From positions 1 to 64,000 of the forward strand of contig NZ_LOHG01000009.1 of assembly GCF_022790535.1 (NCBI RefSeq): 64,000 nt of DNA. Direction: 5' to 3'. Position numbers and translations under genes: made by a program. Source of the stretch: Pseudomonas maioricensis. Lineage in GTDB: Bacteria; Pseudomonadota; Gammaproteobacteria; Pseudomonadales; Pseudomonadaceae. The notes under the pieces were generated by a model. The model was not told where the DNA came from and searched no databases. It saw only the letters and a list, made by a program, of their open reading frames with translations. Below are positions 18,804-27,576 of the stretch, piece by piece; the stretch's first letter is position 1; every line of letters begins with the position of its first letter.

Positions 18804-19697
18804 TCAGCCTTCCAACATCCACCGCAACGTCTCTTTCAGCGGCGGTGTCTGCCAGTTCGGCACCAGCTCGCGCAGGCGCGAGTTATCCCCGCACAACGTC
18901 TTCACTTCATTCTCCCGGACAAACGCCGGATTCACTTCAGTGATGATTTCATGGCCGGTGATTTCGCTGCACATGTCGATCACTTCGCGTAGCGAATGAG
19001 TGATCCCCGAGCTGACGTTGATGGTCTGGCCAATAGGCTGAACCTCCAGCAACCCCCGATAAGCACTGACCACCGCGCGCACGTCACTGAAGTCTCGCCA
19101 CACATCAAGGTTGCCCAGCTCGATCTGCCCGGCTTTGCGCAAAAAGTGGGAAACGATCTTGGGCAGCAGGAAATTCTCGTCCTGGCCCACACCGGTGTAG
19201 TTGAACGGGCGGGTGATGACGATAGGCAGGCGGCTATGCCAAAGGTTGGCCATGTACTCCATGGCTATTTTGCTGACGGCATAATCATTGGCAGGCGAAG
19301 GCGCGGTGGCTTCATTCAGCAACCCTTCTGACGTGTTGCCGTAGACATTCGCGCTGCTCGCGATCAGCACGCACTCCGGGGTTTTACCGCAAGCGTCAAT
19401 GGCCTCCAGCAGATTGCGGGTCCCTATCAGGTTGACTTGATAAAAAGCGTCGGCCACGCCGTGTCCAACAAAAGCTACCGCAGCAAGGTGCACCACGATG
19501 TCCGGCTGGAGTTCGGCCAACAATTTGTGCAGCGTTGGCGCATCGGCCAGGTCGGCCTGAAAGTAACCCGCCTGCTGCGAAGGCTGGCGACCTATGCCGA
19601 TGACTTCGCAGCCCTGAGCCGCCAGCTCGGCGGCCATAAAGCGTCCAGTGAAACCCTGAATGCCGGTAATCAATGCGCGCTTGCCAGCAATACTCAT
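18804..19697 (-). CDS. rmd: GDP-6-deoxy-D-lyxo-4-hexulose reductase
   Basis: Short-chain (extended) dehydrogenase of 297 residues that reduces the Gmd product to GDP-D-rhamnose, a precursor of A-band-type LPS or other rhamnans. The NAD(P) motif is GIQGFTGRFMA (about 12-22). The catalytic triad region is SSANVYG with YAVSK (YxxxK), and RPFNYTGVGQDENFLLPKI is typical of the family. Its ATG overlaps the gmd stop by one base (TGATG), so the two are co-translated. The pairing with gmd is what separates it from generic epimerases. Confidence 0.88.
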   Translation of the reverse strand: MSIAGKRALITGIQGFTGRFMAAELAAQGCEVIGIGRQPSQQAGYFQADLADAPTLHKLLAELQPDIVVHLAAVAFVGHGVADAFYQVNLIGTRNLLEAIDACGKTPECVLIASSANVYGNTSEGLLNEATAPSPANDYAVSKIAMEYMANLWHSRLPIVITRPFNYTGVGQDENFLLPKIVSHFLRKAGQIELGNLDVWRDFSDVRAVVSAYRGLLEVQPIGQTINVSSGITHSLREVIDMCSEITGHEIITEVNPAFVRENEVKTLCGDNSRLRELVPNWQTPPLKETLRWMLEG

Positions 19698-20728
19698 CAG
19701 AAGCTGATGCCTCTTTCGTTACGCAGCAGGTCTGCTTCAACCATCATTCGGCAAAGCTCCTCAAGCGTGGTTTTAGACTCCCAGCTGAGGATTTTCTTTG
19801 CCTTGGCCGGATCACCGATGAGCAGTTCGACTTCATTCGGACGATAAAATTTCGGATTGACCGTCACCAGAACCTTGCCTGTTTCGCTATCCAGCGCGTG
19901 CTCGTCTTCTCCTCTGCCTTTCCACTCGATGTCCATGCCGACGGATTTGAACGTCATGGTGACGAAATCCCGCACGGTTTCCACGCGGTTGGTGGCAAGG
20001 ATGAAGGTGTCCGGCTCGTCAGCCTGAAGCATGCGCCACATGCCTTCCACGTACTCTTTGGAGTAGCCCCAGTCGCGTTGGGCGTCCATGTTGCCCAGTG
20101 AAAACGACTCCAGTTGGCCCAGTTTGATCTTGGCCACCGAGTCCGTGATCTTGCGGGTCACGAACTCCAGCCCGCGCAGAGGCGATTCGTGGTTGAACAG
20201 AATCCCGCTGGTGCCAAAAATGCCATAGGACTCGCGGTAGTTGATCGTCATCCAGTGCGCATAAAGCTTGGCTACCCCGTAAGGACTGCGCGGGTAAAAA
20301 GGCGTGCTTTCAATTTGCGGGATGGCTTGCACCTTGCCGAACATCTCGGAGGTGGATGCCTGATAGAAGCGAATCTTCGGGTTAACAATGCGAATGGCTT
20401 CCAGCAGGTTAACGACGCCGACGCCGGTAATTTCTGCCGTCGTGAACGGCTGCTCAAACGAAACGCCGACGAAGCTCTGGGCGGCCAGGTTATAGATTTC
20501 CGTGGCTTCGGTTTTCTGCAGCAAACGGATGCTGGCTGACAAATCCGTCAGGTCGTACTCAACCAGATGCAGGTTGGGGTGGTTCTGAATGCCTAGCTCA
20601 TTGATGCGCCAGAAATTGACTGAGCTGGTACGGCGGTAAGTGCCATAGACGGTGTAGCCTTTTTCGAGCAACAACTCGCTCAAGTAGGCTCCATCCTGTC
20701 CTGTAATACCGGTAACGATTGCTTTCAT
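19697..20728 (-). CDS. gmd: GDP-mannose 4,6-dehydratase
   Basis: Converts GDP-D-mannose to GDP-4-keto-6-deoxymannose in the cytoplasm. The 343-residue protein shows [19 protein letters not shown] (nucleotide binding), [16 protein letters not shown] and [15 protein letters not shown] (the YxxxK catalytic motif), plus NHESPLRG and [17 protein letters not shown] 20728 is preferred to an upstream in-frame TTG because homologues begin [10 protein letters not shown]. No GDP-mannose-making gene or glycosyltransferase lies beside it, so the nucleotide sugar must be used by enzymes encoded elsewhere. Confidence 0.95.
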   Translation of the reverse strand: MKAIVTGITGQDGAYLSELLLEKGYTVYGTYRRTSSVNFWRINELGIQNHPNLHLVEYDLTDLSASIRLLQKTEATEIYNLAAQSFVGVSFEQPFTTAEITGVGVVNLLEAIRIVNPKIRFYQASTSEMFGKVQAIPQIESTPFYPRSPYGVAKLYAHWMTINYRESYGIFGTSGILFNHESPLRGLEFVTRKITDSVAKIKLGQLESFSLGNMDAQRDWGYSKEYVEGMWRMLQADEPDTFILATNRVETVRDFVTMTFKSVGMDIEWKGRGEDEHALDSETGKVLVTVNPKFYRPNEVELLIGDPAKAKKILSWESKTTLEELCRMMVEADLLRNERGISF

Positions 20729-21117
20729 ACGATGGCTTTCAACTCCATTCAAGAGGATAGAGCGGTCACCGGTTCATGGGTCTTCATGACCTGAACGGCA
20801 TCGGGCGACCATCCTTGAGACTGCGGGGCAGACGTTACGCGAAACCCTAGCCATGCTAGACGACGTACCCACCAAGTAAAGCTGGTTGGCAACATCTCGC
20901 AAAAAAAACGCAACGTTGCGGAAAGTCTGCTTTATTCATTCATACGGGGGTAAGTGGTGAGCCCGATGTGGTCCAGCCTCAGGCATACGGCGGTGTGTAG
21001 CGCTTTTGCAGGTCGCGCTTGAAATCTGACCAAGGGTCATTCAGCCGTTCTCATCACTTGCCGATAACCGAAACACACTTACACACTTACACACTTAATA
21101 GATTGATCGGTGGCCTA
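20729..21117. promoter_or_regulatory. Divergent promoter region gmd / chemoreceptor
   Basis: 389 bases without a gene. It contains a perfect 12-base palindrome CGCAACGTTGCG (20909-20920) directly after eight A residues. It also contains three tandem copies of ACACACTT (21073-21096) just before the chemoreceptor start. Both may be regulatory, but no known site is recognised. Confidence 0.4.
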
Positions 21118-22431
21118 ATGTTTAACACTCGCTTGAAAAGGGAATTACAGGCGCAACAAGCCGAGTTGGATGTTTATAGGCAGATGGAAGCCGGCATGAA
21201 CGCGCAGATGCTCTCCATCACCCTCGATCCCAGCTATCGCGTTACTGATATCAATGCCAACTTCCTCACATCCCTGGGGTACAGCGCCGAGCACGTGCGT
21301 GGGCGCTCCATGGATGAACTGGTGCCTTCCTACGTTAAACAGCTCGATTGCTATCGCAACCTGAGGGCTGCGGTGGATGCTGGCACATCGGTCATCGATA
21401 ACTACCGCTTCCTCAAAGTGGATGGCAGCCTGGCCTGGGTGCGGGCTATCTGGTATCCGATCATGGGCGCAGACGGCAAGTTGTCGCAGATCCGTTGCTT
21501 CGGTTCAGACATCACCGAGGCGATTGAACTGGCGACGGAAAACGCCGGGTTCATCCAGGCGCTGCTGCGCTCTACTGCGGTCATCGAGTTTGATCTTGGC
21601 GGGCATGTCATTACCGCCAACGATCAGTTTCTGCGCGGTATGGGTTACAGCCTTTCGCAGATCAAGGGCAAGCATCACAGTATGTTTTGCGAGCCTGAAG
21701 AAACCTCTTCATCGAAGTACAAAGAATTCTGGGCGACGTTGAACCGTGGTGAGTTCGTCGCCAGCCGATTCAAGCGTATCGACGCTCACGGCCGCGTGGT
21801 CTGGCTGGAGGCGACGTATAACCCGGTGCACGACGCTCAGGGCAAGCTCTATAAGGTCGTGAAGTTCGCCACCGTAGTGACGGATCAGGTCGAGCGCGAG
21901 GTGGAGGTCAGCGAGGCGGCGGGCATTGCTTTCGAAATATCCCAGCGTACAGATTTGAGCGCTCAGCGTGGCGCGACGGTGGTGCAGGATACCGTGGATA
22001 CCATGCGCAAGATTTCTGACGAGATGCAGTCGGCCTCCGAGGGCATTGAGGCGCTGGGCAAGCAATCGTTGCTGATCAGCTCTATCGTGCAGACCATCGG
22101 TGGGATTGCCCAGCAAACCAACCTGCTGGCACTCAACGCGGCCATCGAAGCGGCTCGCGCCGGTGAGCAGGGACGAGGCTTCGCGGTGGTCGCCGATGAG
22201 GTCAGGCAACTGGCCGGGCGTACCAGCACCGCCACCGAGGAAATTGTCAGCGTGGTGCAGCAAAACCAGAATCTGGTCGATGCTGCTGTACGCGGCATGG
22301 CCAACAGTCGAGGTCAGGCTGAACAGGGATTGGGGCTGGCAAACGACGCGGGTTCGGTGATTGTCGAAATTCAGGAAGGCGCCCGACAGGTGGTGGGGGC
22401 CGTGAGCCGGTTTGCCAATCAGCTGAAGTGA
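21118..22431 (+). CDS. Soluble PAS-PAS chemoreceptor, BdlA-like
   Basis: A methyl-accepting-type signalling protein of 437 residues without any membrane segment. Two PAS domains (about 25-135 and 145-265; [17 protein letters not shown] and [18 protein letters not shown]) precede an MCP signalling domain with the highly conserved hairpin tip [20 protein letters not shown] and [12 protein letters not shown]. The architecture and size match P. aeruginosa BdlA (biofilm dispersion) and Aer-like cytosolic receptors. ATG 21118 was chosen because the PAS region starts soon after; the ribosome site is weak (GGTGG). Its location upstream of the cellulose operon fits a role in surface or biofilm behaviour, which is inference. 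Confidence 0.85.
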   Translation: MFNTRLKRELQAQQAELDVYRQMEAGMNAQMLSITLDPSYRVTDINANFLTSLGYSAEHVRGRSMDELVPSYVKQLDCYRNLRAAVDAGTSVIDNYRFLKVDGSLAWVRAIWYPIMGADGKLSQIRCFGSDITEAIELATENAGFIQALLRSTAVIEFDLGGHVITANDQFLRGMGYSLSQIKGKHHSMFCEPEETSSSKYKEFWATLNRGEFVASRFKRIDAHGRVVWLEATYNPVHDAQGKLYKVVKFATVVTDQVEREVEVSEAAGIAFEISQRTDLSAQRGATVVQDTVDTMRKISDEMQSASEGIEALGKQSLLISSIVQTIGGIAQQTNLLALNAAIEAARAGEQGRGFAVVADEVRQLAGRTSTATEEIVSVVQQNQNLVDAAVRGMANSRGQAEQGLGLANDAGSVIVEIQEGARQVVGAVSRFANQLK

Positions 22432-22451
22432 ATCCTTACTGCAATACGTCC

Positions 22452-22535
22452 CTGTAGGAGCTGCCGGAGGCTGCGATTGCTGTGTGTCATGCAGAGCGCA
22501 ATCGGCGCCGTCGTAACCTCCGACAACTCCTACAG
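22452..22535. repeat. REP-like palindrome (CTGCCGGAGGCTGCGA type)
   Basis: Arms CTGTAGGAGCTGCCGGAGG and CCTCCGACAACTCCTACAG with mismatches, lying between the chemoreceptor and mltA. Confidence 0.75.
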
Positions 22536-22627
22536 GTTCGTTGTTAACTGCACGATGCCGGGTTTCGCCCGGCGTAAGCATTGAGTACCCTTGCCAGCCA
22601 AACCGCTCCAGGGGAGCCTCGGTGCTC

Positions 22628-23800
22628 ATGAACCTCTCTTTCAAGCAATGGCGCAAGGGTTTTGCCTTGGCCATGCCTTTTGCCATCCTGCTCGCTGGCT
22701 GTGATAGCGGTGATAAACAGCCCGCGCCGCCGCCAGAACCACCGGCACCGCCGCACACCACTTATACCCAGGCGAACTGGGATGCTTTGCCTGCTGTCTC
22801 GGATTCGGATCTGCAAGCCGGTTTCGCCTCATGGCGTAGCGCCTGTCTGCGCCTCAAGGCCGATGCGGTCTGGGGCGCGACCTGTGCTGCCGCTGCTGCA
22901 GTGCCCCTGGATGCAGGTGCTGCGCAGATTCGCAGCTTTCTGCAGGAAAACCTTCAGGTCTACGGCATGCGCTCAGCAACCGGCAGCGCCGATGGTTTGA
23001 TCACTGGCTATTACGAGCCGGTCTATCCCGGCAGCCTGACCAAAACGGCCAAGGCCTCGGTACCGATCTACGGCGTACCTGACGATTTGATTATTGTGAA
23101 CCTGGAAAGCATCTACCCGGAACTCAAGGGTAAACGTCTGCGCGGGCGTCTCGAAGGCCGTGTACTCAAGCCTTACGATGATGCCGCCACCATCAATGCC
23201 CAAGGCCTGAATGCGCCCGTAGTTGCCTGGTTGACTGACCCGATGGATCTGCAGTTTCTGCAAATTCAGGGTTCTGGCAGGGTACGCCTGGATAACGGCA
23301 AGCAGATTCGCATCGCTTACGCGGACCAGAACGGCAGGCCTTACCGGGCCATTGGTCGCTGGCTGGTAGAGCAGGGCGCGATTCCCAAGGAAGACGTCAC
23401 CATGGGCAGCATCGCCGCATGGGCCAAAGCCAACCCGTTACGCATCCCCGAGCTATTGGGCAGCAACCCCAGCTATGTGTTTTTCACCCGCAACCCTGAC
23501 AGCAACGAAGGGCCTCGCGGCTCATTGAATGTGCCGTTGACGGCGGGTTATAGCGTTGCGATCGACCGTAAAGTGATCCCGCTGGGCAGCCTGCTCTGGC
23601 TATCAACGACCCGACCAGACGGTACCGCTCTGGTTCGCCCGGTTGCTGCTCAAGATACAGGCGGTGCGATTGCCGGAGAGGTTCGTGCCGATTTGTTCTG
23701 GGGCACGGGTGATGAGGCAGGCCACTTGGCCGGTGATATGAAACAGAAGGGCAATATCTGGTTGCTGTGGCCCAAGGGTATGCCTGTGCCTCAGGGATAG
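22628..23800 (+). CDS. mltA: Membrane-bound lytic murein transglycosylase A
   Basis: Outer-membrane lipoprotein that cleaves peptidoglycan glycan strands to give 1,6-anhydromuropeptides. The lipobox LLAGC places the lipidated cysteine at about residue 25 of 390. The MltA domain begins at GLITGYYEPVYPGS, and the C-terminal 3D domain (DTGGAIAGEVRADLFWGTG) carries the conserved aspartates. GTG 22622 (5 bases from AGGGGAG) and ATG 22628 (11 bases) are both possible starts. It is a housekeeping cell-wall gene that appears to stand alone. Confidence 0.94.
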   Translation: MNLSFKQWRKGFALAMPFAILLAGCDSGDKQPAPPPEPPAPPHTTYTQANWDALPAVSDSDLQAGFASWRSACLRLKADAVWGATCAAAAAVPLDAGAAQIRSFLQENLQVYGMRSATGSADGLITGYYEPVYPGSLTKTAKASVPIYGVPDDLIIVNLESIYPELKGKRLRGRLEGRVLKPYDDAATINAQGLNAPVVAWLTDPMDLQFLQIQGSGRVRLDNGKQIRIAYADQNGRPYRAIGRWLVEQGAIPKEDVTMGSIAAWAKANPLRIPELLGSNPSYVFFTRNPDSNEGPRGSLNVPLTAGYSVAIDRKVIPLGSLLWLSTTRPDGTALVRPVAAQDTGGAIAGEVRADLFWGTGDEAGHLAGDMKQKGNIWLLWPKGMPVPQG

Positions 23801-23842
23801 TGGCCAACATACTACCTTGGTCATCGAATAATACTTTAGTGA

Positions 23843-23883
23843 GCACCGGACGGTGTCCAAGCACCGTGTCGGGGCTTCTTTTT
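23843..23883 (+). terminator. Possible rho-independent terminator of mltA
   Basis: A hairpin CGGTG (23851-23855) / CACCG (23862-23866), extendable with a bulge to GAC/GTC, is followed by GGGGCTTCTTTTT. It lies 43 bases after the mltA stop. The stem is short, so confidence is moderate. Confidence 0.45.
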
Positions 23884-24022
23884 GAGCAAAATCTGATTGT
23901 GCCCAACAACGTTGCGCTTTCGGCCATAGCGTATTAGTGATGCATCAAACAAGTGCAAAAGTGGTTAGCTGACGAGCTGCAGGCCTTGCTCTCTATGGTT
24001 TTGAGGGTATCAATCGCTTTGC

Positions 24023-24174
24023 ATGACGTCTTTCCGTCGCCAAAGATATGACGTTTTTCTGTCGCTGACACCGCTCATCTGGAAAGTTCATTCAGGCTGT
24101 TACAAAATATTGACACCATCATATTGATATCACACAGTTGGTACTAATATTTTCGTATGAGCTGATGCTCAGCT
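24023..24174 (+). promoter_or_regulatory. Control region of the cellulose operon
   Basis: The about 400-base gap before bcsQ holds an 18-base imperfect direct repeat, ATGACGTCTTTCCGTCGC (24023-24040) and ATGACGTTTTTCTGTCGC (24048-24065), 16 of 18 identical and 25 bases apart. The first copy contains the dyad GACG-N6-CGTC. TTGACA occurs at 24110, and TTGATA (24124) with TAATAT (24145) forms a 15-base-spaced weak promoter-like pair. A perfect dyad AGCTGA-TGC-TCAGCT lies at 24160-24174. None matches a site I can name, so these are candidate operators only. Confidence 0.4.
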
Positions 24175-24199
24175 AGCTGGTAGTCAGAGGTCGGCTTCA

Positions 24200-25345
24200 A
24201 TGAAACGCGCAGATGACGTTGGAAATTTATTCCGAAGTTTCGGGGCAAGTACGGACAGCTACCTGGAAATTGAAGGCGACTTCGACTACAAGGAAAAGCC
24301 TTCTGCAGTGCGGCCGTCAGATATACGAGCGGTGTCGCCTGATCTAACGCCAGGCGAACCCCAGTCCTCGACTCTCCCGTCTTTGCAGGCACAGAGTCTC
24401 GCAAGTGAGCCCGATCACGCTGAGACAATCCAGCCGCGTCCTGCTTCGACCCCGCTGCAGAATCTATTGCGGGAAGTGGCTCGCGCACGTGAAGCGGAAG
24501 CAGCCGCGCGTAACCAGCAAGCACTGCTGCAATCCCTCGGTAAAGAACCGCTCAAGCCCTTGAAGGCTCAGGTTGTCGCCGTCGTCTCCCCCAAAGGCGG
24601 CGTGGGCAAGACCACCCTCAGTGCCGGCCTTGCAACGGTGTTGCGGCTGCAAGGCGGGCAAACCCTGGCCATCGACCTCGATCCGCAAAGTGCCTTGCAG
24701 TACCACCTGCAAGTCAGCCCGGATGTTGCGGGTATGGGCAATGCCAGCCTGCTGGGCGAGAACTGGCGCTCCTTGTTGCTGCCAGGTTCGGCGGGCACGC
24801 AATTGCTGCCGTACGGCATATTGAATGAAGAAGAACGCCGCACTCTGGAGCGCTTTCTGGACAGTGATCCGCAGTGGCTCGCCCGTCAGTTGGCGCGCAT
24901 GGATCTGGGAGAGCGTGACGTCGTGGTGATCGACACGCCTCCAGGCCGCACGGCTTATCTGGAACAAGTGCTGACCGTGGCGGACCATATTCTGGTCGTC
25001 GCCACCGCAGACGCCGCCTCCTACCAGACGCTCGATCAAATGGAACGTCTGCTCTCTACAAGCAGGCCGCGCTCAACTCCGTTCACGTGCAGTTATGTCA
25101 TCAACCAGTTCGATGCTTCGCGAGCGTTCTCGCGCGACATGCTGGTGGTGCTCGAACGCCGCTTGGGCAGGCAATTGCTGGGTGTTGTGAATGTCGATCA
25201 TGACATCAGCGAGGCCCTGGCTTATGGTCGCAACCCGCTCGAAGGCGCCTGCGCCTCTGAAGGTTGCAAGGACATGCTGGCCCTGGGCCGAGCCATGACC
25301 GCTCAACTAATGACGCAGAAAGCCAAAGAGTCCTACATCTCATGA
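24200..25345 (+). CDS. bcsQ: Cellulose biosynthesis ATPase BcsQ/WssA with N-terminal extension
   Basis: A MinD/ParA-type ATPase of 381 residues that positions or assists the cellulose synthase complex at the pole or membrane. The deviant Walker A is PKGGVGKTT (131-139), followed by AIDLDPQSALQYHL and VVIDTPPGR. Residues 1-120 are an extra, Pro/Gln/Ala-rich segment starting DDVGNLFRSFGAS, which resembles the short motif of small accessory Bcs proteins (BcsP/BcsO/BcsR type). This suggests an accessory module fused to BcsQ. RBS AGAGG lies about nine bases before the ATG. It is the first gene of the operon, and its stop overlaps the bcsA start (ATGA). Confidence 0.88.
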   Translation: MKRADDVGNLFRSFGASTDSYLEIEGDFDYKEKPSAVRPSDIRAVSPDLTPGEPQSSTLPSLQAQSLASEPDHAETIQPRPASTPLQNLLREVARAREAEAAARNQQALLQSLGKEPLKPLKAQVVAVVSPKGGVGKTTLSAGLATVLRLQGGQTLAIDLDPQSALQYHLQVSPDVAGMGNASLLGENWRSLLLPGSAGTQLLPYGILNEEERRTLERFLDSDPQWLARQLARMDLGERDVVVIDTPPGRTAYLEQVLTVADHILVVATADAASYQTLDQMERLLSTSRPRSTPFTCSYVINQFDASRAFSRDMLVVLERRLGRQLLGVVNVDHDISEALAYGRNPLEGACASEGCKDMLALGRAMTAQLMTQKAKESYIS

Positions 25346-27576
25346 CCTCGGTAGTACCTGAAGTGTCCCGACCGCGGACACGCGCAGAACTGTGCCTGAA
25401 TGCCCTTGTGAAGACTGTCGACGGCTTGCCCGTTGGCCTCGCCCGGGCGCTTAAATTCGCCGCTTTCGCGGTTGGCCTGGTACTGATGCTATTTGTCGTC
25501 ACCGCCCCTCTGGAGTTGTACGCCCAGTGCGCCTTCGGCCTGCTGTGCTTCGCCGCCATGATGGTCCTTCGCAAGTTCCCGGGGCGAGTCTCGGTGCTGG
25601 CGTTGATCATGCTGTCGCTGACGGCATCGCTGCGCTACATGTACTGGCGCCTGACCTCGACCCTGGACTTCGACAACTGGCTGGACAGCTTGCTGGGCTA
25701 CGGCCTGATCGTGGCTGAGTTCTACACCCTGGTGGTTATCGTGCTGGGTTACGTGCAGACCGCCTGGCCGCTGCGTCGCAAGCCGATGATCATGACTGAC
25801 CCGCCCAGCGAGTGGCCGACCGTCGACGTATTTATTCCGTCTTACAACGAAGCCTTGAGCATCGTGAAGCTGACCATTTTTGCTGCCCAAGCCATCGACT
25901 GGCCTCGGGACAAGCTCAATGTCTATGTGCTTGATGATGGGCGTCGTGAGGATTTTCGTGAGTTCTGCGAGCAAATCGGCGTGGGCTACATCGTGCGCGA
26001 CAACAACCGTCATGCGAAAGCCGGCAACCTTAACGAAGCCCTCAAGGTTACCCATGGCGAATACATCGCCATGTTCGACGCGGACCACGTGCCGACCCGC
26101 TCTTTTCTGCAAGTGACGATGGGCTGGTTCCTCAAGGACCCTAAGCTCGCCATGCTGCAGACGCCGCACTTTTTCTTCTCGCCAGACCCGTTCGAGAAGA
26201 ATCTGGACACATACCGGTCGGTGCCCAACGAAGGTGAGCTGTTCTACGGTCTGCTGCAAGACGGCAACGACCTGTGGAACGCGACTTTCTTCTGTGGCTC
26301 CTGTGCCGTATTGCGTCGTACCAGCTTGCTGGAAGTCGGCGGCGTTGCAGTCGAAACCGTCACCGAAGATGCCCACACCGCGCTCAAACTGAACCGCAAG
26401 GGCTACAACACCGCCTACCTGGCGATCCCGCAAGCGGCAGGTCTGGCAACTGAAAGCCTCTCGCGACATATCGCGCAGCGGATCCGCTGGGCGAGGGGCA
26501 TGGCGCAAATTTTCCGTACTGATAACCCTTTGCTCGGCAAAGGACTGAAGCTGGGCCAGCGCCTGTGTTATGCCAACGCCATGCTGCACTTCTTCTACGG
26601 TTTGCCGCGACTGGTGTTCCTCACTGCTCCCCTGGCGTACCTGTTGTTCGGTGCGGAGGTCATGCACGCATCGGCTCTGATGATTACCGCCTACGTGCTG
26701 CCGCATATTTTCCACGCCAGTCTGACCAACTCCGCCGTTCAGGGCCGGTTCCGGCATTCGTTCTGGAACGAGGTCTACGAGGCTGTTCTGGCCTGGTACA
26801 TCATGGGGCCGGTATTGATGGCCATGATCAATCCCAAGTTCGGCGGCTTCAACGTGACCGACAAGGGCGGGATCGTTGACGAGAAATACTTCGACTGGAC
26901 GCTGGCTCGCCCCTACATCATCTTGCTGGGGCTGAATGCCACAGTGTTCTGCATCGGCATCTACACCCTGTTCCACAGTGGGTGGAGCAACGATGCGGCC
27001 ACGTTGACCCTGGTGATCAACATGGCGTGGACCATCTACAACATCATGATCACCAGCGCTGCGATCGCAGTGGCCAGTGAGACACGTCAGGTCCGTACCG
27101 AACCTCGTGTGCAAGTGCAATTGCCGGTGCGTGTCACCCGGGCCGACGGCAGTCAGATCGACGGCGTAACACAGGACTTTTCCCAGACGGGTCTGGGCAT
27201 GAAGTTGCCTGCCGATGCCGGTATCCAGAATGGCGAAGTCATCCAGATTGCGCTGTTCCGCAAAAACTACAGCAGCGAGTTCCCGGCCAACGTGGTGTTT
27301 ACCCGTAATGGCGATATCGGCGCTCGCTTCATCGACCTGTCGCTGCGTCAGCAAAGCGAACTGGTACGTCTGACGTTCGCCCGTGCCGACACCTGGGCCG
27401 CGAGTTGGGGGCAGGGCAAGCCCGACTCCCCGTTGGTGGCCTTGCGCGAAGTGGGCCAGATCGGCTGGCGCGGTGTCTGCGAGCTGTTCAGCGCCACACG
27501 AAACGATATCGGTCGACTTCTCTGGTGGCGTCGCCGCTCTTCCAAAACTTCTGAAAACTCTCTGGAAATGCCATGA
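25342..27576 (+). CDS. bcsA: Cellulose synthase catalytic subunit BcsA/WssB
   Basis: Inner-membrane family-2 glycosyltransferase (744 residues) that polymerises UDP-glucose into beta-1,4-glucan and threads it through its own channel. N-terminal membrane helices precede the GT domain with VDVFIPSYNEA (about 160), VLDDGRRE (about 195), FDADHVPT (about 244), TEDAHTA (about 342) and QRIRWARGM (Q-x-x-RW, about 379). More membrane helices follow. A C-terminal PilZ domain carries RTEPR (about 584) and DFSQTG (about 611), the RxxxR and D-x-S-x-x-G c-di-GMP-binding motifs, so the synthase should be switched on by c-di-GMP. ATG 25342 overlaps the bcsQ stop. Confidence 0.97.
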   Translation: MTSVVPEVSRPRTRAELCLNALVKTVDGLPVGLARALKFAAFAVGLVLMLFVVTAPLELYAQCAFGLLCFAAMMVLRKFPGRVSVLALIMLSLTASLRYMYWRLTSTLDFDNWLDSLLGYGLIVAEFYTLVVIVLGYVQTAWPLRRKPMIMTDPPSEWPTVDVFIPSYNEALSIVKLTIFAAQAIDWPRDKLNVYVLDDGRREDFREFCEQIGVGYIVRDNNRHAKAGNLNEALKVTHGEYIAMFDADHVPTRSFLQVTMGWFLKDPKLAMLQTPHFFFSPDPFEKNLDTYRSVPNEGELFYGLLQDGNDLWNATFFCGSCAVLRRTSLLEVGGVAVETVTEDAHTALKLNRKGYNTAYLAIPQAAGLATESLSRHIAQRIRWARGMAQIFRTDNPLLGKGLKLGQRLCYANAMLHFFYGLPRLVFLTAPLAYLLFGAEVMHASALMITAYVLPHIFHASLTNSAVQGRFRHSFWNEVYEAVLAWYIMGPVLMAMINPKFGGFNVTDKGGIVDEKYFDWTLARPYIILLGLNATVFCIGIYTLFHSGWSNDAATLTLVINMAWTIYNIMITSAAIAVASETRQVRTEPRVQVQLPVRVTRADGSQIDGVTQDFSQTGLGMKLPADAGIQNGEVIQIALFRKNYSSEFPANVVFTRNGDIGARFIDLSLRQQSELVRLTFARADTWAASWGQGKPDSPLVALREVGQIGWRGVCELFSATRNDIGRLLWWRRRSSKTSENSLEMP

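Noticed and set aside
21709..22761. 350-codon frame antisense to the chemoreceptor and across the mltA start
   Set aside because: Crosses a REP palindrome and two genes, with no domain similarity.
25489..27354. 621-codon open frame antisense to bcsA
   Set aside because: Low-complexity Arg/His/Gln-rich translation with no domain; it mirrors the codon bias of bcsA, which has all motifs intact.
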